From NCBI GenBank assembly GCA_028554795.2, contig JAPYKE020000037.1, positions 1,682,501 to 1,746,500 of the forward strand: DNA of 64,000 nt, written 5' to 3'. This document shows positions 45,854-58,088 of this stretch, piece by piece. Position 1 is the first letter of the stretch; every line of letters starts with the position of its first letter. Both the position numbers and the translations under genes were made by a program. The DNA comes from Sinohyriopsis cumingii (lineage: Eukaryota > Mollusca > Bivalvia > Unionida > Unionidae). The notes under the pieces were generated by a model. It had not been told where the DNA came from. It did not search any database and was given only the letters and a program-made list of their open reading frames with translations.

Positions 45854-48800
45854 TGTGAATGCTTGATGGTTTACTATATATATATCTCAAATATCTTTTA
45901 TTAAAATACCAGAGACTAACAATTTCAAAACAAAGTGAATCTAAATTTCAAAAGACACACTGAGTTTTCATGAAATATTTTAAAGGAATTTGTATCCAGG
46001 ACGAGCCCCAATTTTATGTTAGATCTCTCTGGTCTTAATCTACGTAACAGAAAAGATCGAAAACTAACAAGTTCGGTCAAATTAGAAAAATCATTTATAT
46101 CCTTAGAATACAAAGTGCAAATTTTAAAAGACTGAAATTATTGTAAATTAAATCCCAAAGAGTCTTAAATGTTTATTAAATATTCAAACGTATACAGTGT
46201 TCCCAATGAATTCCAGCGGTGTTCCGAATGAATTTCATTTTTTAATGTGCTGATGTACCATAGCCTGGACCATTTTGGAAGTATCACAACGATATATGCA
46301 TCTAAATGAATTCACAATATTCCAAATAGTGATTAAGTCGGAAAGGTGTCAATGAACACTTTGTAATTCCAATGAATAATTTAAATGAATAAATCCTCTC
46401 AAATATATCTGAAAAAACAACTACAAGACTAATTTAACTAGAAAGACGTCAATGTAGGTGTAAGCAATTCTGTGTATCACTAAGTTTATATACAAACAGA
46501 GACCCAAAACAGAACCTAAATGATGTTCATTTTCCTATCAAATTCATTTCTAGAACATTCTAAGACCAGGTCTCTTGCTACAAATGTAATATAGAACATG
46601 TAAGACATCATGTAAACCATGTTTTGTCCCAAGATTAATACCATTGTCCTGAACTCAGATTCAAGTAAACATGTTATCCTCCAGGTAATAAAGATCTCAA
46701 AACATCATCTAAAAATCATATACAAGAATTAGCAATGTAAACTGTTGTTTACAAATAAGAGACATCATTCAGGTAGACCTAAACTCCTACCCTCAATTAT
46801 GGACAAATGTCAATCACACAATACAAATTAAATATCCATAATATTTAATGTAATTGTGTGCTTGACCGTAGTCGTGATTGATGGTAGATTCATTATGGCC
46901 TACCTGACCTAATTAATTATTTGAAAAGTTAGAATTTTCTGGCAGTGAATGCTAGACCGACATCCTGGTTATTTTGTTGCTTCTTGTGTTTCTAATAAGG
47001 ATGAGAGAAACACGATTAGTCCTTTCTTATCTTGAGATCAGTCTGTTCAATTAATTTAATTTGTATTCAACTGAAATTGATTCAAGAGACTGAATTTAAA
47101 TGATAAATGAACTAATTGTGTTGACTACAAACTTAGCTAAAAGCTGAGGACACAAAACATTGGCAAGGAAGGACGTAAAAAATTCTCTTCCAAAAGGTTC
47201 TAAGCCGTAAATATGGCTAGACCTTGAACTCAAAAGTCATTAACAACTTTGTTTATAAAAAATCCACGTTCTCCATAGTATTGTACCCTCAATCACTTAA
47301 AGTCAAGCATACACAATAAATTAAATACACATAACAACATAATATGAAACCAAAGTTTTCTGGTCTTGTATCAGAAGTGTACGTGTTCTAAAGTGGTGCA
47401 CATCTTTAAAAAATCAATCAATACAATTATCCTTCAAATTGAAATAAAATGATGCGATTTTTGGATGGTGGCCATGCTACATGTGTGCGCACTACAGATA
47501 CGAAATTTATTACTAGATTTTGATTTGTTTTTATCTGGATTTCACAATATGTATGCCATATTAAACTTTTCTTACGTCATTAATTCAGAGAACACATCGC
47601 CAGTATCAAATCAAGAACCTTCCGATTACTTTTTTCACAACAGGTTCCACATTTTCACTTTAAAGTCTATTTGGTGGTCATACCAAAAATTTATAATTTA
47701 GCAACCATGTACTTTTGTGTCCACTAATGTCGCTACCGTATGCTACCTGTAATTTAATTGTCCACGGATTTTTTCCAGCTTCCCAACCACGCAGATAGCT
47801 CGTGCAATCATGTGTTAGCTTGATATTTTAAGACTGATTTGTAAAAGTCATTATTGAAGTTAAAATTTACTAAATCGCTTAAAAACTAAATAATCTATGA
47901 ATGAAATGAGATAAAGGACATTTTAATTTTTCTCTATTTCCGCTCAAGCTAACAAACCGGAGTAGCACTGTATGGAAAATCATATTCAAAATTTATAAAT
48001 TCGGCTAATATTTTTGAGTAACAAATGAAGAAAAAAAATGAGTTATTCTGACACATTTAAAATTTGATTTCGTTTACTGAATATTGGTCATCAATATAAA
48101 AAAACCAAACTATAAAGAACAAACTCAAAACCTCCAAATCAACATACCTCTCATTTTTGCCACAGACGCTATTTTCTTTCTCCATCTTTACTGATAACAC
48201 CAACGCTCAGGACCAGACTAGGAGAACAAAAAAGACAATTTAGACTGTTTTGTACATGTAATTTATGTTGTTTATTAATTAGTTCCTTTATTATTTTTAT
48301 TGTATGCTATTGTAATGTAACATTGTATGTTGGACATAACCTTGTCCGAAATTGAATTCATTTCTACTTGACCCGAATTGACCTTTTTATTTTATTCTGG
48401 GTCAACAAATACATAGCTACATTATTCTCTAGGTGTATGGGTTCAAAATCAATATTATTATTAACAGAAGTAAATATGTTCATTTGGGTCTAGGTCTAGG
48501 TTTTTGAATTTCTTAAGTGAATTTTACATAGTCGAGGTTATGGTTTTTATCTTGCAAACATTAGGATCATTCTAAAAGATTTGCTTCCATTATATAATGA
48601 TTTGTGTTTTAGAAAATGCTAATTGTGACCTGAGGTCAAGTAGAGAACGATATAATATTGTCACGGAGAGGATTATTTATGTTGTTCTTTAAGACCTCCT
48701 AGCACTTTTAAGTTGTATTATATGTTGTGTCCAGTATTTTTTGTCAAATTATTGAATTCAACTGATTCTTTTCTCAAGAAATACGAAAGGGCTGTGATAC

Positions 48801-50463
48801 AATTATTGGATAGACATTGACTTGGATTTATGGTTAATTCAAACATGGAATTAAATTACTGAAATTCTACAAAAGACTGTTGGCCCTTCAACACTCTACA
48901 GCCTCCCAGAGATACAACATCGCCGTCAGTTTTTGGATTTATTCTGAACTTGTACTGAATGTTTGTCAGGAGTTTAAATTATATGGACTAGTGTCTGTAA
49001 TTCTTGGATTATTTCGGGATTTAATTCGCAATAACTTAATTTCTTTTGTTCTCAATTTCGCATAATATTCTAGGGAAATAAATCATCTATTGACTTGTAC
49101 AAAGCTTGTTGCTTTTTACTTTTATGTCACTTATTTTAACAACATAAGTTCATAACAAGCTATTGAAATTCTTACAACTTGTTTTGGTTAGTTTTAATCT
49201 TTTAAACATGTACATTGGTTTGTATTTCATTGTACATTAACGTACGTCCACCATTTATTTTCCCTTTCTTTTAGAGTAAATCAAATAATAACCGTATAGG
49301 TACCAATTTTGTTTGTATGTACTTTCTTAGACGAGATAGCGGCTGACATTTTTTTTTAAATAAACGATTAGGGTTATACTTTACGATAAATGTATTACGC
49401 ATACAGAGTATGAGCTATAGAACAGGTCAAGAAAATGAAAACCGACGCGGCTATAATTTTGTAGAACTAATAATGATTTTCCGTGTAAAATACAGTTTAT
49501 GCTGTTTGAGTTTTGGGTCTATATTTGCAATATTTCTAAGTGAGCATGGTCAATATAATCATTTAAAGGGTGATCGAACTCTTACACTTTTCTGATATCG
49601 ATAAAGCTGAACACGAAATGTTTCAAAGCTGTTTATTGTCACCTTCAGCTTCTTTGAACAGATGAAGCTTGTTCAGTATAGACTGAATTTTAAGATATGG
49701 CTGATTTAACCAAAACTGAAACAGGTTGCTGAAAAAAAGGTATGGTCAGGACATGCCCAAAACCTTCAATGTTACAGAAATAAAATGCATTTCGAATTCA
49801 TAAGGTATGATTTAATTTTGTTTTACGATAACTTTAACAGTCTAAATTCATTTGGTTATATCATATTTTTTCTTACACCTTTCAGTTTATATAACATCTG
49901 TTTAGAGCTACGTCTAATATATATATATGTTTTATTAAGCAATTTGACCTCATTGTGTTTGATTTATTAATATAAAATATGCTTATCGTTCAGGTATATG
50001 TATTATTAACTTAGTAAATGTACGTACAGCAATGTATCGGACAGGTAACCAGTTGTTCTCTCTGTACTTGTAGCATGCAAGGGTTAATTCATATTCTTTT
50101 ATTTATTAATTTCCCTATTTCTTGGATATACCAAGTGTTATATTTACATCTCAGCAACATTTACGATGTATCTTCGTATGAGATGTGTATTAGGCCTAAA
50201 TATATCGTGAGTAGTATGAAATCGGGGCTTTGTCCTTGGGAGGTATTTACCGGGCTTCCCAAAACGCACATCAGAAAAAAAAGAAATCCATAATCACTGA
50301 GATTCCAACACATAGTCTTTGGTCACTTTTTTCGTGAGGTGATGTATAGAAAGGTTGGGGCTCGTGCGTGGGTGGCTGGATTATTTTGCTATTAGATAAA
50401 GTTCGAACGTATGCAGTTAGGAATACACACGGGATCGTAAGACATATAACGTGCAAAGCAACC
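45854..50463. other. Host DNA between gypsy remnant and E2, nothing recognised
   Basis: Very AT-rich, only short open stretches, no repeated blocks or domains seen. Confidence 0.45.
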
Positions 50464-50613
50464 AGCAGCAGAGAGGGTGAACAGACCACTTAGGGGAATG
50501 GTCACCCTTGTGTTTAGACAAAAAAAAATAGTGACCATTCATAGAGGTCAATACCACGTCTACGATTATTGTTTGTCCCAAACAGAATTGTAGACAGGAC
50601 CCTCTCTGCTGCT
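50464..50613. repeat. E2 left terminal segment with inverted ends
   Basis: A 150 bp segment bounded by AGCAGCAGAGAGGGT and its perfect 15 bp complement. A third related copy in the inner orientation, CACCCCTTCTGCTGAT, lies at ~50991-51006 just before the first gene, matching the inner edge of the E1 terminal repeat. The full terminal repeat may therefore span 50464-51006; the right end is needed to confirm. Confidence 0.7.
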
Positions 50614-50616
50614 ATG

Positions 50617-50949
50617 TTATTCTGAATAATCCTGGGAATCTTCATCTGAATCCTGGGAATTTGTTCTATGTTTCAAGTAATATTCAAGTTCTGATGGTGG
50701 TTTTTCTATTTTTGGATTTATGTTCTTTCTTTTTCTGTAATAGTTTATCAAACTTCTGTATCGATCTCCACCTCAATTTTTGCAAATCTGATATAATCCT
50801 CTAACGCCGTTGCTACATCCAACACAACTTCGTGGACCAGCATGAGGGTTTTTCTTTATAAGATAATTATGCTTTTTGCAATATTCTCCACGACATTTTT
50901 TATCACATTTGTTAGTGGTTCCTTGACGCAGCCACGCACAGTTGTTCAT
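50617..50949 (-). pseudogene. Small Cys/His-rich protein, extra copy at the E2 end (one nonsense codon)
   Basis: 110 codons with one TGA at 50773-50775. It aligns with the gene at 10654-10887: start MNNCAWL, Cys15, Cys24, His27 (CRGEYCKKH), CVGC, then an expected second CxxC whose last Cys position is the TGA, then RYRSLINYYRKRKN and an acidic Ser/Asp tail (SQDSDEDSQD). E1 has no counterpart at its left end. It sits between the outer terminal segment and the inner TIR-like motif. Confidence 0.7.
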
Positions 50950-51036
50950 TATATTAATGATATCTTTTTAATTCAATTTAATTTTATCATCACCCCTTCT
51001 GCTGATATCAATTAAAAAATTGTTATATTAAAAATA

Positions 51037-52139
51037 ATGGTACATCCAGAATCTCATACTGCAAGAATAGCACGAGAACGATTAGAAGCAATTAACAAAT
51101 TTCTTCCCGTTCGAGATTCATTTAGAAAAAGTCTACAAGCGCAGCAAGAAGCACAAGTTGAGTACGAAGAAGAAACTAAAAAAAACTGTTTAAACCCGTC
51201 ACTGCAGCTACTGAACAAGTTACAGCTGTCATCAAAGAAGATCTTCTTCCGGTATCAAAACAAACAGCAGAACAAACTGAAAAAATAGCAAGAAGAACTA
51301 AACAAACAAAGAATATTTTACGAGATCTTCCACCTGGCATAGCCAGGGAAATAGCTGCGGCTCAACCTCCACCTGTCGGCGAAGAAATACTTGAAGGTAT
51401 TGGAAAACTTCGTGCTGAAGCCGCCGACGTGCAAAAAGAACATACACCTAAATTCAAGCCAGTAAAAGAAAATATAAAATTAATTGCAAAATTTAAGGAA
51501 GGGGTTGTTGAAGAAATTAGGAATACTGAAAGAGAATAATTACCCGAAAAAATATTAGATTATATATCTGACAAATCTGGTTTTTTAAAATCCCGTTATG
51601 AAAAAGTAAAAACTGAAGATCTTATTAAATATATATATCGCATACATGCAAACAAAAGACGGGTTGAAGGTGATGATTCGAAATACAAAGATCTTTATAA
51701 AAAAGTAGAAAGACTTTATAGAGAGAGACTAGAACAAGAACAAGAACAACTCTCCCAGTATCAACTTCCTCCACCTTTACAACGTAAAATAATTTCTGCG
51801 CCGGCAATGACATATTCACCGGTAGATTCACCACATGGATTTCGAAGAAGTGACTCACCTGACATATCCCCGGTCACCACTGAAGTACTTTATCCGGTGA
51901 TGCAACCACCAGTATTTAAAACACCTCAAGATGAACCTAAAACAGGATCTGGTTTATGTCCTGATAATATCATTAATGATGTGTCACGGTTAGAAGTTCT
52001 CATAGGAGGAAAACGAGCTGGAAATAATTCACCAGAAATAATTAATGAAGCAGCTGATATTTGTCGGCGATTATTTCAAGGTGGTATCATGGATATCGGA
52101 GTTTACCGAGAACTCATCGATGAACTTGTTGATGACTAG
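51037..52139 (+). pseudogene. Hypothetical virion protein with N-terminal coiled-coil (E2 copy)
   Basis: Same gene as 721-1965: RIARERLEAINKFLPVRDS, EKIARRTKQTKNILRDLP, a charged middle, a long Gln/Pro linker, and the conserved end CPDNIINDVSRLEVLIGG...YRELIDELVDD. A frame change falls in an A-run at ~51178-51186 and a TAA at 51537-51539; the frame is otherwise open to 52139. The linker is longer than in E1. Family not recognised. Confidence 0.7.
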
Positions 52140-52167
52140 TTGTTAAATAAATGGTAAATTAAAAAAG

Positions 52168-52527
52168 ATGATCATACATAATAATCATCGTAAACCCGTG
52201 CAGGTCAGAGCGGTAAACTCACGATTACCAATCTATAAAGCTACTTACGGAGATGGACTTGGTGATGTTGTGCGGGGATTATTCACAAGGATGGCTTCAA
52301 AAGTAGCACCTGTTGCAAAACAATAATCGATGAAAGCTATCGATGTTGTTCGTCGTAAAGCCCCTGGAGCAATTGTCAAGGTTGCTGGTAAGGCGTTTTC
52401 GGCAATCAAAGAAAGACTAGCAGGATTATTGCGACGAAAACAACAACCACCAGTGAAACTGGCAAGTACTGAAATTATGGCCGCAGACGTAAGTAAAATA
52501 ATAAATCAGGCTGCAAATAAAAGCTAG
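52168..52527 (+). pseudogene. Small basic/hydrophobic virion protein (E2 copy)
   Basis: Matches 1986-2367: IHNNHRKPVQVRAVNSR, YGDGLGDVVRGLFTRM, then basic and hydrophobic helices. One TAA (52324-52326) interrupts it. It stops after Asn-Lys-Ser as in E1; a frame-shifted continuation to 52670 is also possible. Confidence 0.65.
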
Positions 52528-52680
52528 CGGAATTATCTGAAGAGGCAGAAATAAATATAACATCAAATTTAATAGCAGATCAAAGACTCGGTGAATCAGG
52601 AAATAATATTTCATGCATGATATCAAGAAGTGAAGTTTCCAAACCCGGTTTTCGTGTTAGACGAAAATAATTATAATAAA

Positions 52681-54042
52681 ATGTTTAAGCGTGAATCAGA
52701 CACAGCATTTGATATGGAGGCACCTGTCCTTAAAGATGAATCGGTACGTGATTATCAGTTTTATTCTTATGAGGCACGAATACCAAATCAACGTGGAAGA
52801 ATTGAACTACAAGTTCATGATACAAGTAGATACATTTTACCCGCAGGGGCTTTTCTTGAGGTAGAAGGTACAATTGTAAGAACGGATGATATTAATTACG
52901 GAGGTGCAGTAAAAGTTGGTTTTGTCAACAATGGGATCATGGCGTTGTTTGATAGCGCCACTTAAAGGATCGATGGAAAAAATATCGAATCGATTCAGAA
53001 AGATGTAGACGTTGCTACAACAATAATATGATTAGCAAGATATTCTGATGATTATACAAGATCAACAGGTCCTACAATGATGTTTGTGAAAGATAACTCC
53101 AATCACCCTGAAATCGATCCGTATAATATAAGACGACCAAGAAATTTTGCCGATAACAATAATGCTGATGTGTGGCCAGTGGTTCATGGTTCTGGCGAAA
53201 ATTTCAACTTGGGATTTGCAGCACGTAGAAGTATGTTGATAGGAGACAATAGAAGATTCTCATGTGCAATTCCACTATCGCATATTTTTGGATTTTGTAG
53301 AAATTTTAGAAAGGTTATTTTTGGAGCTAGACACACGGTTGTTCTTGTGCGAAAAGGTGATGATAACGATGCACTCTGGAGACCTGCTGGTGATGCTGGT
53401 AAAGTAGTATTATCGAAACTTTCACTGTGGATGCCGGTAATGACTCCAACGATCGCAGTAGAACAAAAATTAATTTCTTTCATGGACACAGGTGGTAAAT
53501 CCTTGTTGTCATGGTTAACAACAAGCACAGATAGTATGCAAACTAAAGTTAACGGTCAGTTCACATGGCATATAGCATCACAACAGGGTGTTTCTGCACC
53601 GCGACATATTTTTGTTGCGTTTCAGGAAACTAATCGATTAGGCTCACAAGTTCGATCTCACATGATATTTGACAAACTAGGCATCACAGATATTTCTTTA
53701 CGGATCAACTGACAACAAGAACCAACAGAAAATATACAACTAAATTATGAACAGAATCGTATAGGGCGTGCATATCATCGTTTAATATCATTCATGGGAC
53801 GTGATCAAAATGTTGATACTGCATTGCAAATATCGCAAAATGATTTCAGAAATTTGTATCCGATTTATTATTTTTCATTAGAACATCTTGATCTGTCAAA
53901 ACAATCTGTCGTTGAAGCAACATTGAATACAGGTTGTGTTGATTATAGAGCAATCGCGGTCATACTTGCCGATAAAGCCATGTTACTTGAAGGTGGTAGT
54001 GGTCGAATGAGAGTCGTTGATGCACCAGTGGAAAATCTTTAG
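52681..54042 (+). pseudogene. MCP: Major capsid protein (E2 copy, three nonsense codons)
   Basis: A single continuous frame of 453 codons with stops at 52963 (TAA), 53029 (TGA) and 53710 (TGA) but no frameshift. Landmarks as in E1: MFKRESD, IPLSHIFGFCRNFRKVIFG, KLSLWMPVMTP, YPIYYFSLEHLDL, DKAMLLEG. Both TGA stops stand where E1 has Gly. The ATG at 52681 has the conserved AATAAAATG context. An in-frame ATG at 52630 would add 17 residues, and the codons between show mostly silent differences from E1, so the longer start cannot be excluded. Confidence 0.82.
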
Positions 54043-54071
54043 TTATTCAGAAAAATATTATTTATATAAAA

Positions 54072-54955
54072 ATGTCGTATGGTCATGTTAATGTTACTCT
54101 GACTCCTGGTCAGGTCAAAAAACTTCAATCAAAAACTACCAGCAAATGCGGAACTAAAATATCACTAAAACGAGATCAGATTGTTAGTGGTCCAAACAAA
54201 TTATCGTTGACAAATAATCAGATTAAACATTTCAATAAAGCCCTAGAATCAAAGACCAGAGTTCAATTTCATCTTTCTCCGAGTGCCTTCAAGGACATGG
54301 TAAAAACAGGTGGTATATTTCCACTTCTCGCGGCTATTTCAGCGTTAATAGCTGCTGCCGCTCCAGCCGTAGCAAAGGCAGCCGCTTTAGGTGCTGTTGG
54401 AACAGCTGCTGGAATGGCTCTAAAGAAAACAGCTGGATATGGGTACAAAAAAAAGGGACGCGGCCTAAGATTACCGGGATCTCGCTGGGGAAGCGGTCTG
54501 AGGCTTCCACGTTAGATGTTCCAGCATCAAATTTTAATTTACTTGATGCTGCTAAACAATTAAAAATAAAAGACTTTAGAGGTGTTTTCATGCGAGATCA
54601 ATTACCAAAACAACTGAATAAACTTGAAACAGGTATTATTAATCTCGACGAACGTTCCGGACCCGGTACTCATTGGGTATCATACGCGGTTGATCCACGT
54701 GGAATCGTTTATTTTGATTCGTACCGGTTAGCTCCACCTGTTGAATTTATCAAGTATGTCGCACCACTTCACGCAAGAACCTCTGGTTGTAAAGTTTGGT
54801 ATTCAACGCTACCCACACAAACAATGACAGATCCGCCAATATGTGGCCGTGAGGTAATTAATGTACTCGACGCTATATCAAAATCATCCAAACCACCACA
54901 TAAAGTCTTGCATGATTATACAAGCAACCGATTCGTTGCGCGTAAAGCGTTTTAA
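54072..54955 (+). CDS. PRO: pX-like core peptide (0 frame) and adenain-like protease (-1 frame)
   Basis: The 0 frame 54072-54515 encodes a complete 147-residue pX-like protein ending in a basic repeat tail (GRGLRLPGSRWGSGLRLPR). From 54455 the -1 frame is open without a stop to 54955 and encodes the protease: DFRGVFMRDQLP, GIINLD, GTHWVSYAVD (His), YFDSYR (acidic), TQTMTDPPICG (Gln, Cys), all family residues present. No ATG precedes the protease domain in its frame. The offset occurs exactly at A AAA AAG (54449-54455). Either this is programmed -1 frameshifting, or a 1 bp indel in an A-run of a dead copy; E1 joins the two in one frame. Confidence 0.8.
54449..54455 (+). promoter_or_regulatory. 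Candidate -1 ribosomal frameshift slippery site
   Basis: A AAA AAG in phase with the pX-like frame. A GGAAGC/GCTTCC hairpin lies at 54489-54508, further away than usual for a stimulator. A nearer, weaker pairing of CCTAAGA (54464-54470) with TCTGAGG (54497-54503) could enclose part of it. Confidence 0.5.
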
Positions 54956-54979
54956 ACAGATCTTGGATCTTAAAATATA

Positions 54980-55984
54980 ATGGTTGATATTTACGGAAGA
55001 AGATCTTCCCGCGTTAAGAGAAAATCCGGCGATGTTGATCTGTCGAAGTTTGCGACTAAAGATGAACTTGCTGATATTATGAACCTGGCTGGAGTTGATC
55101 CAGATGAGGTTGTTATTTTTCAAGATCGATATGGTAAACTAAAAACGAGCAATATCAGATGGAATGATATAGTTCGACGAGTACTCGGCGCAGCTACAGA
55201 TAATATTCCTGTGTTTACTGACAGCGGTAAAATCAGAGATTCAAGTGTATCATTTACAACCATCAGAGATCAAATTACAGCAAGTGTTGCTAATCGCGTG
55301 AAAAATACCGGTGACACAATGACAGGTGAACTTAGCATGAACGGGAACAAAATAGTAGCCGTAACAATTCCAAAATCTGACAACGCAAACAAACTATACG
55401 TCGACACCGTAGATGGTAAACTATCCACGTTGCGGGCTGAGTATGACGTTCACGTAGGCGCGTTTGCAAGATTTCGAAGAAATCATCAAAAAGCCGATGA
55501 ATCTATGGATAAATTCTTCGCCACTCCGCACTCCGTTGACATAAAACTTTCTGATATCAAAACTAACCTAGACACGATCAAACGAACACAGCAAGACATC
55601 GTAGCGGGGATTCCTGAGATCGTTAATACAACCAATTTGATTAAAATTCCAGCCGGAATAACTCCTGGGCATATCACAAACATCGCATACACAGTATCAT
55701 CGGGATTTGGAACATGGTCGCAGAAAAATAAAACTATCAAATATACCGCAACAGTCACTGGCGTTTACAGGGTGTCTGTGTTCAGTGGTGCAAAATTTGA
55801 AATATTTACAACGTATCTATGGCGTCATTCAACAGATAGGTTTTCCGTGGTTGTATCTGTTATATTAAATAGCGGAACCGAAGAAATATTTATCATGGAA
55901 GCAGATGATAAGAAATTAACCGCAACAGCTTACTGGTGGTGTTTGGAATTTGTAGCTGAAACACCTCAATTGGTTACTGCATAA
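54980..55984 (+). CDS. Fibre-like attachment protein, intact
   Basis: 334 residues with no break. MVDIYGRR start, DLSKFATKDEL, VDPDEVVIFQD, IPVFTDSGKIRDSS, then the tail-fibre motif GDTMTGELSMNGNKI with NANKLYVD about 20 residues on. A helical stem follows (KLSDIKTNLDTIKRTQQDI), then a beta-rich head of ~110 residues with FATWS-like and YWWCLEFVAE segments. The stem region is better conserved with E1 than the variable residues after the motif. Inferred role: trimeric receptor-binding fibre at capsid vertices. Confidence 0.8.
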   Translation: MVDIYGRRSSRVKRKSGDVDLSKFATKDELADIMNLAGVDPDEVVIFQDRYGKLKTSNIRWNDIVRRVLGAATDNIPVFTDSGKIRDSSVSFTTIRDQITASVANRVKNTGDTMTGELSMNGNKIVAVTIPKSDNANKLYVDTVDGKLSTLRAEYDVHVGAFARFRRNHQKADESMDKFFATPHSVDIKLSDIKTNLDTIKRTQQDIVAGIPEIVNTTNLIKIPAGITPGHITNIAYTVSSGFGTWSQKNKTIKYTATVTGVYRVSVFSGAKFEIFTTYLWRHSTDRFSVVVSVILNSGTEEIFIMEADDKKLTATAYWWCLEFVAETPQLVTA

Positions 55985-55990
55985 AAATGT

Positions 55991-56460
55991 ATGGACGGTG
56001 CACAATACAGGTACAATCAAGCGCGTGAATGGCAGGCGGCGCTTAAAGATCAAGTCGAATAATATACAGTAAAAGTAAATAAATATCGACGACGATAAGT
56101 TATCGTTGATGTGATTGTTTATTCAGTATCCGTTGTTGCTGGAACCGGTGTTATATTATCAGCGGTGACAATGATGGCACCAGTAGCCGTAACTATTTGT
56201 ATTTCAGCAGCAACGACGATTGCAGGTGTGCTCAACATCAACACAAAAAAAAATATGTACTTGCATGAATGAAAAATTATCCGATTACAACAACGACGGC
56301 AGCATACTCGAAATTGTCCTCGTTGTTATCAGCGAGTCTCAGTGATGGAATTATATCTGATTTCGAGTTTTCAATGATGACTAAAATATATCACGAAGGT
56401 ATCGGTATTAAAGGTACAAGCACTAATAATGACAGAATTACTTCAGCAGATCGTGACTAA
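55991..56460 (+). pseudogene. Polinton-associated membrane protein (E2 copy)
   Basis: Start with QYRYNQAREWQAALKD as in E1, two TAA codons in the basic stretch, then a hydrophobic span (VIVYSVSVVAGTGVILSAV...ISAATTIAGVL). A frame change near 56265 precedes the C-terminal helix AYSKLSSLLSASLSDGIISDFEF. Overlaps the next gene by 32 bp. Confidence 0.6.
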
Positions 56461-57862
56461 TACAACTCCGTCAAAGATAACGATGATCTCGGTAAGTTCA
56501 ACTAATCCTGAATTTAGTATTAACTTTCCTACTGCAATTCCAGTAAAAGAAATAACATTAGCTCAATTACGGGTATATTACAGCTGGCCAAATATCAGAT
56601 GAAAATCATTTCATGGTACACCAGCAAATAATTCGCTTGTATTTGCTAACAAGAACAAACCAGATGGTACTCCTGACTGGATAGATGTTGGAATACCCAC
56701 TGGTAGTTATGAGATCGAACAAATCAATGAGGAGTTTCAACGTAGAATGAAATCAATAACCGGAAAAGAAGCAAAAATATCAATTAACGTTCATGAACCG
56801 ACGCTGTCCTCGACGGTTGAGATACATTCTCCTGATTATGCCGTTGATATCTATCAATCCACGATAAGATCCGTACTAGGTTGGCCGGATGTCCCCCCGG
56901 TGTATGAAGGACCACCAGAACCGAAGTTAAATGAATTTCTCACTGACGATGCCAAGTTTATAACAACTCCAAAATATGAAATTTGTATCCATGGACTGAT
57001 AGGGATCGTGTCACTTCGAAGGGTGGTAAAAAATATCATATAACACCGTTCTCTATTATTGATATTGATAGAAAAACTTCAACTAATATTGTTTATGAGA
57101 GAGATTTTAGATCAGAGGCTAACAAAATTAAAACTGAACACACAACTACATTAACGACATTAGCACATTTATTTAAAAACTATATCCTGGAGTATCCTAA
57201 TATCAATCTAGAACATCAGATCATTGCAACGATACAACATTTAAATCAAATTGTATTAGATCTTAAATATTTTAATCAGACTATTATTGAAGTAATAAAT
57301 GTTAATGATCATGCAGGTGAAGAAAAAAAATAGCATCAAACAAGCATATATTGATCATTATAAGATAACTGAAGCAGATTTATTAAAATTTACATTACCA
57401 GGATTTGAAACCGGCGAATTAATAAGATCACTCAATGGTCTTATCACGGAAAATTTTCCTAAAATACTAGCTGTGTGGAGAAAACTAGCACCACATCCAA
57501 CCGTTCTTAGACATAATAATGATCCACATGGCGGCGGCAGACACGTATCTCCGGGAATTGCTAATATAACCAGCACGATCGTGGTCAATCTGGTTTGTGA
57601 CGTAGTCGATGGTAGCTATCAAATAGATCTCGGAAAATCAAATCAGGCTCAACAGGGTTATATTTTATATACATTTACACCACAAGTATCCCCGGGAAGT
57701 TTAATCGTGCAAGAACCAACTAATCCTGTGTATCTGCGGTGTCACAATAATATGTTAACACGAATAAATTTTAAGTTCACAGATCATCTTAATCGCTTAA
57801 TTGACATGCGTGGAGAAGAGGTTGTGATAAATCTGTATGTGAAATCTTATTTAATCCAGTAA
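56429..57862 (+). pseudogene. Large structural protein of the Polinton LPxxIxL...LRGE type (E2 copy)
   Basis: Starts MTELLQQIV, then SINFPTAIPVKEITLAQLRV, NNSLVFANKNKPDGTPDW and PTGSYEIEQINEE. It ends VQEPTNPVYLRCHN, LTRINFKFTD, LIDMRGEEVVINLYVK. TGA at 56600-56602, frame changes near 56980 and 57325. The C-terminal third (57330-57862) is intact and carries the most conserved segment (ENFPKILAVWRKL, LRHNNDPHGGGRHVSPGI). Confidence 0.65.
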
Positions 57863-57872
57863 ATATTATATA

Positions 57873-58088
57873 ATGTACCAGCACGTGAGTGTTTTTATAC
57901 ATGACAAAGAAGCACTTGAAAACGCCATCGGAACAGTGTTTTCACAAAACACAGAGCAATTTAACGTTAATTTAGTTATTGATGAATATGGAAGCGAGGA
58001 TTTCTTATCAACACCAGAACAGTTAGATGAACTCCGTCAGAAACATATTATTGAGATCATTTGTAGCAGAGATCAGATTCTAAATTAA
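57873..58088 (+). CDS. Small acidic hypothetical protein (single E2 copy)
   Basis: 71 residues, intact. MYQHVSVFIHDKEALENAI, VIDEYGSEDFLST, CSRDQILN. It starts 10 bp after the previous stop in the context TATTATATAATG. Homologous to the tandem pair in E1. Unknown function. Confidence 0.7.
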   Translation: MYQHVSVFIHDKEALENAIGTVFSQNTEQFNVNLVIDEYGSEDFLSTPEQLDELRQKHIIEIICSRDQILN

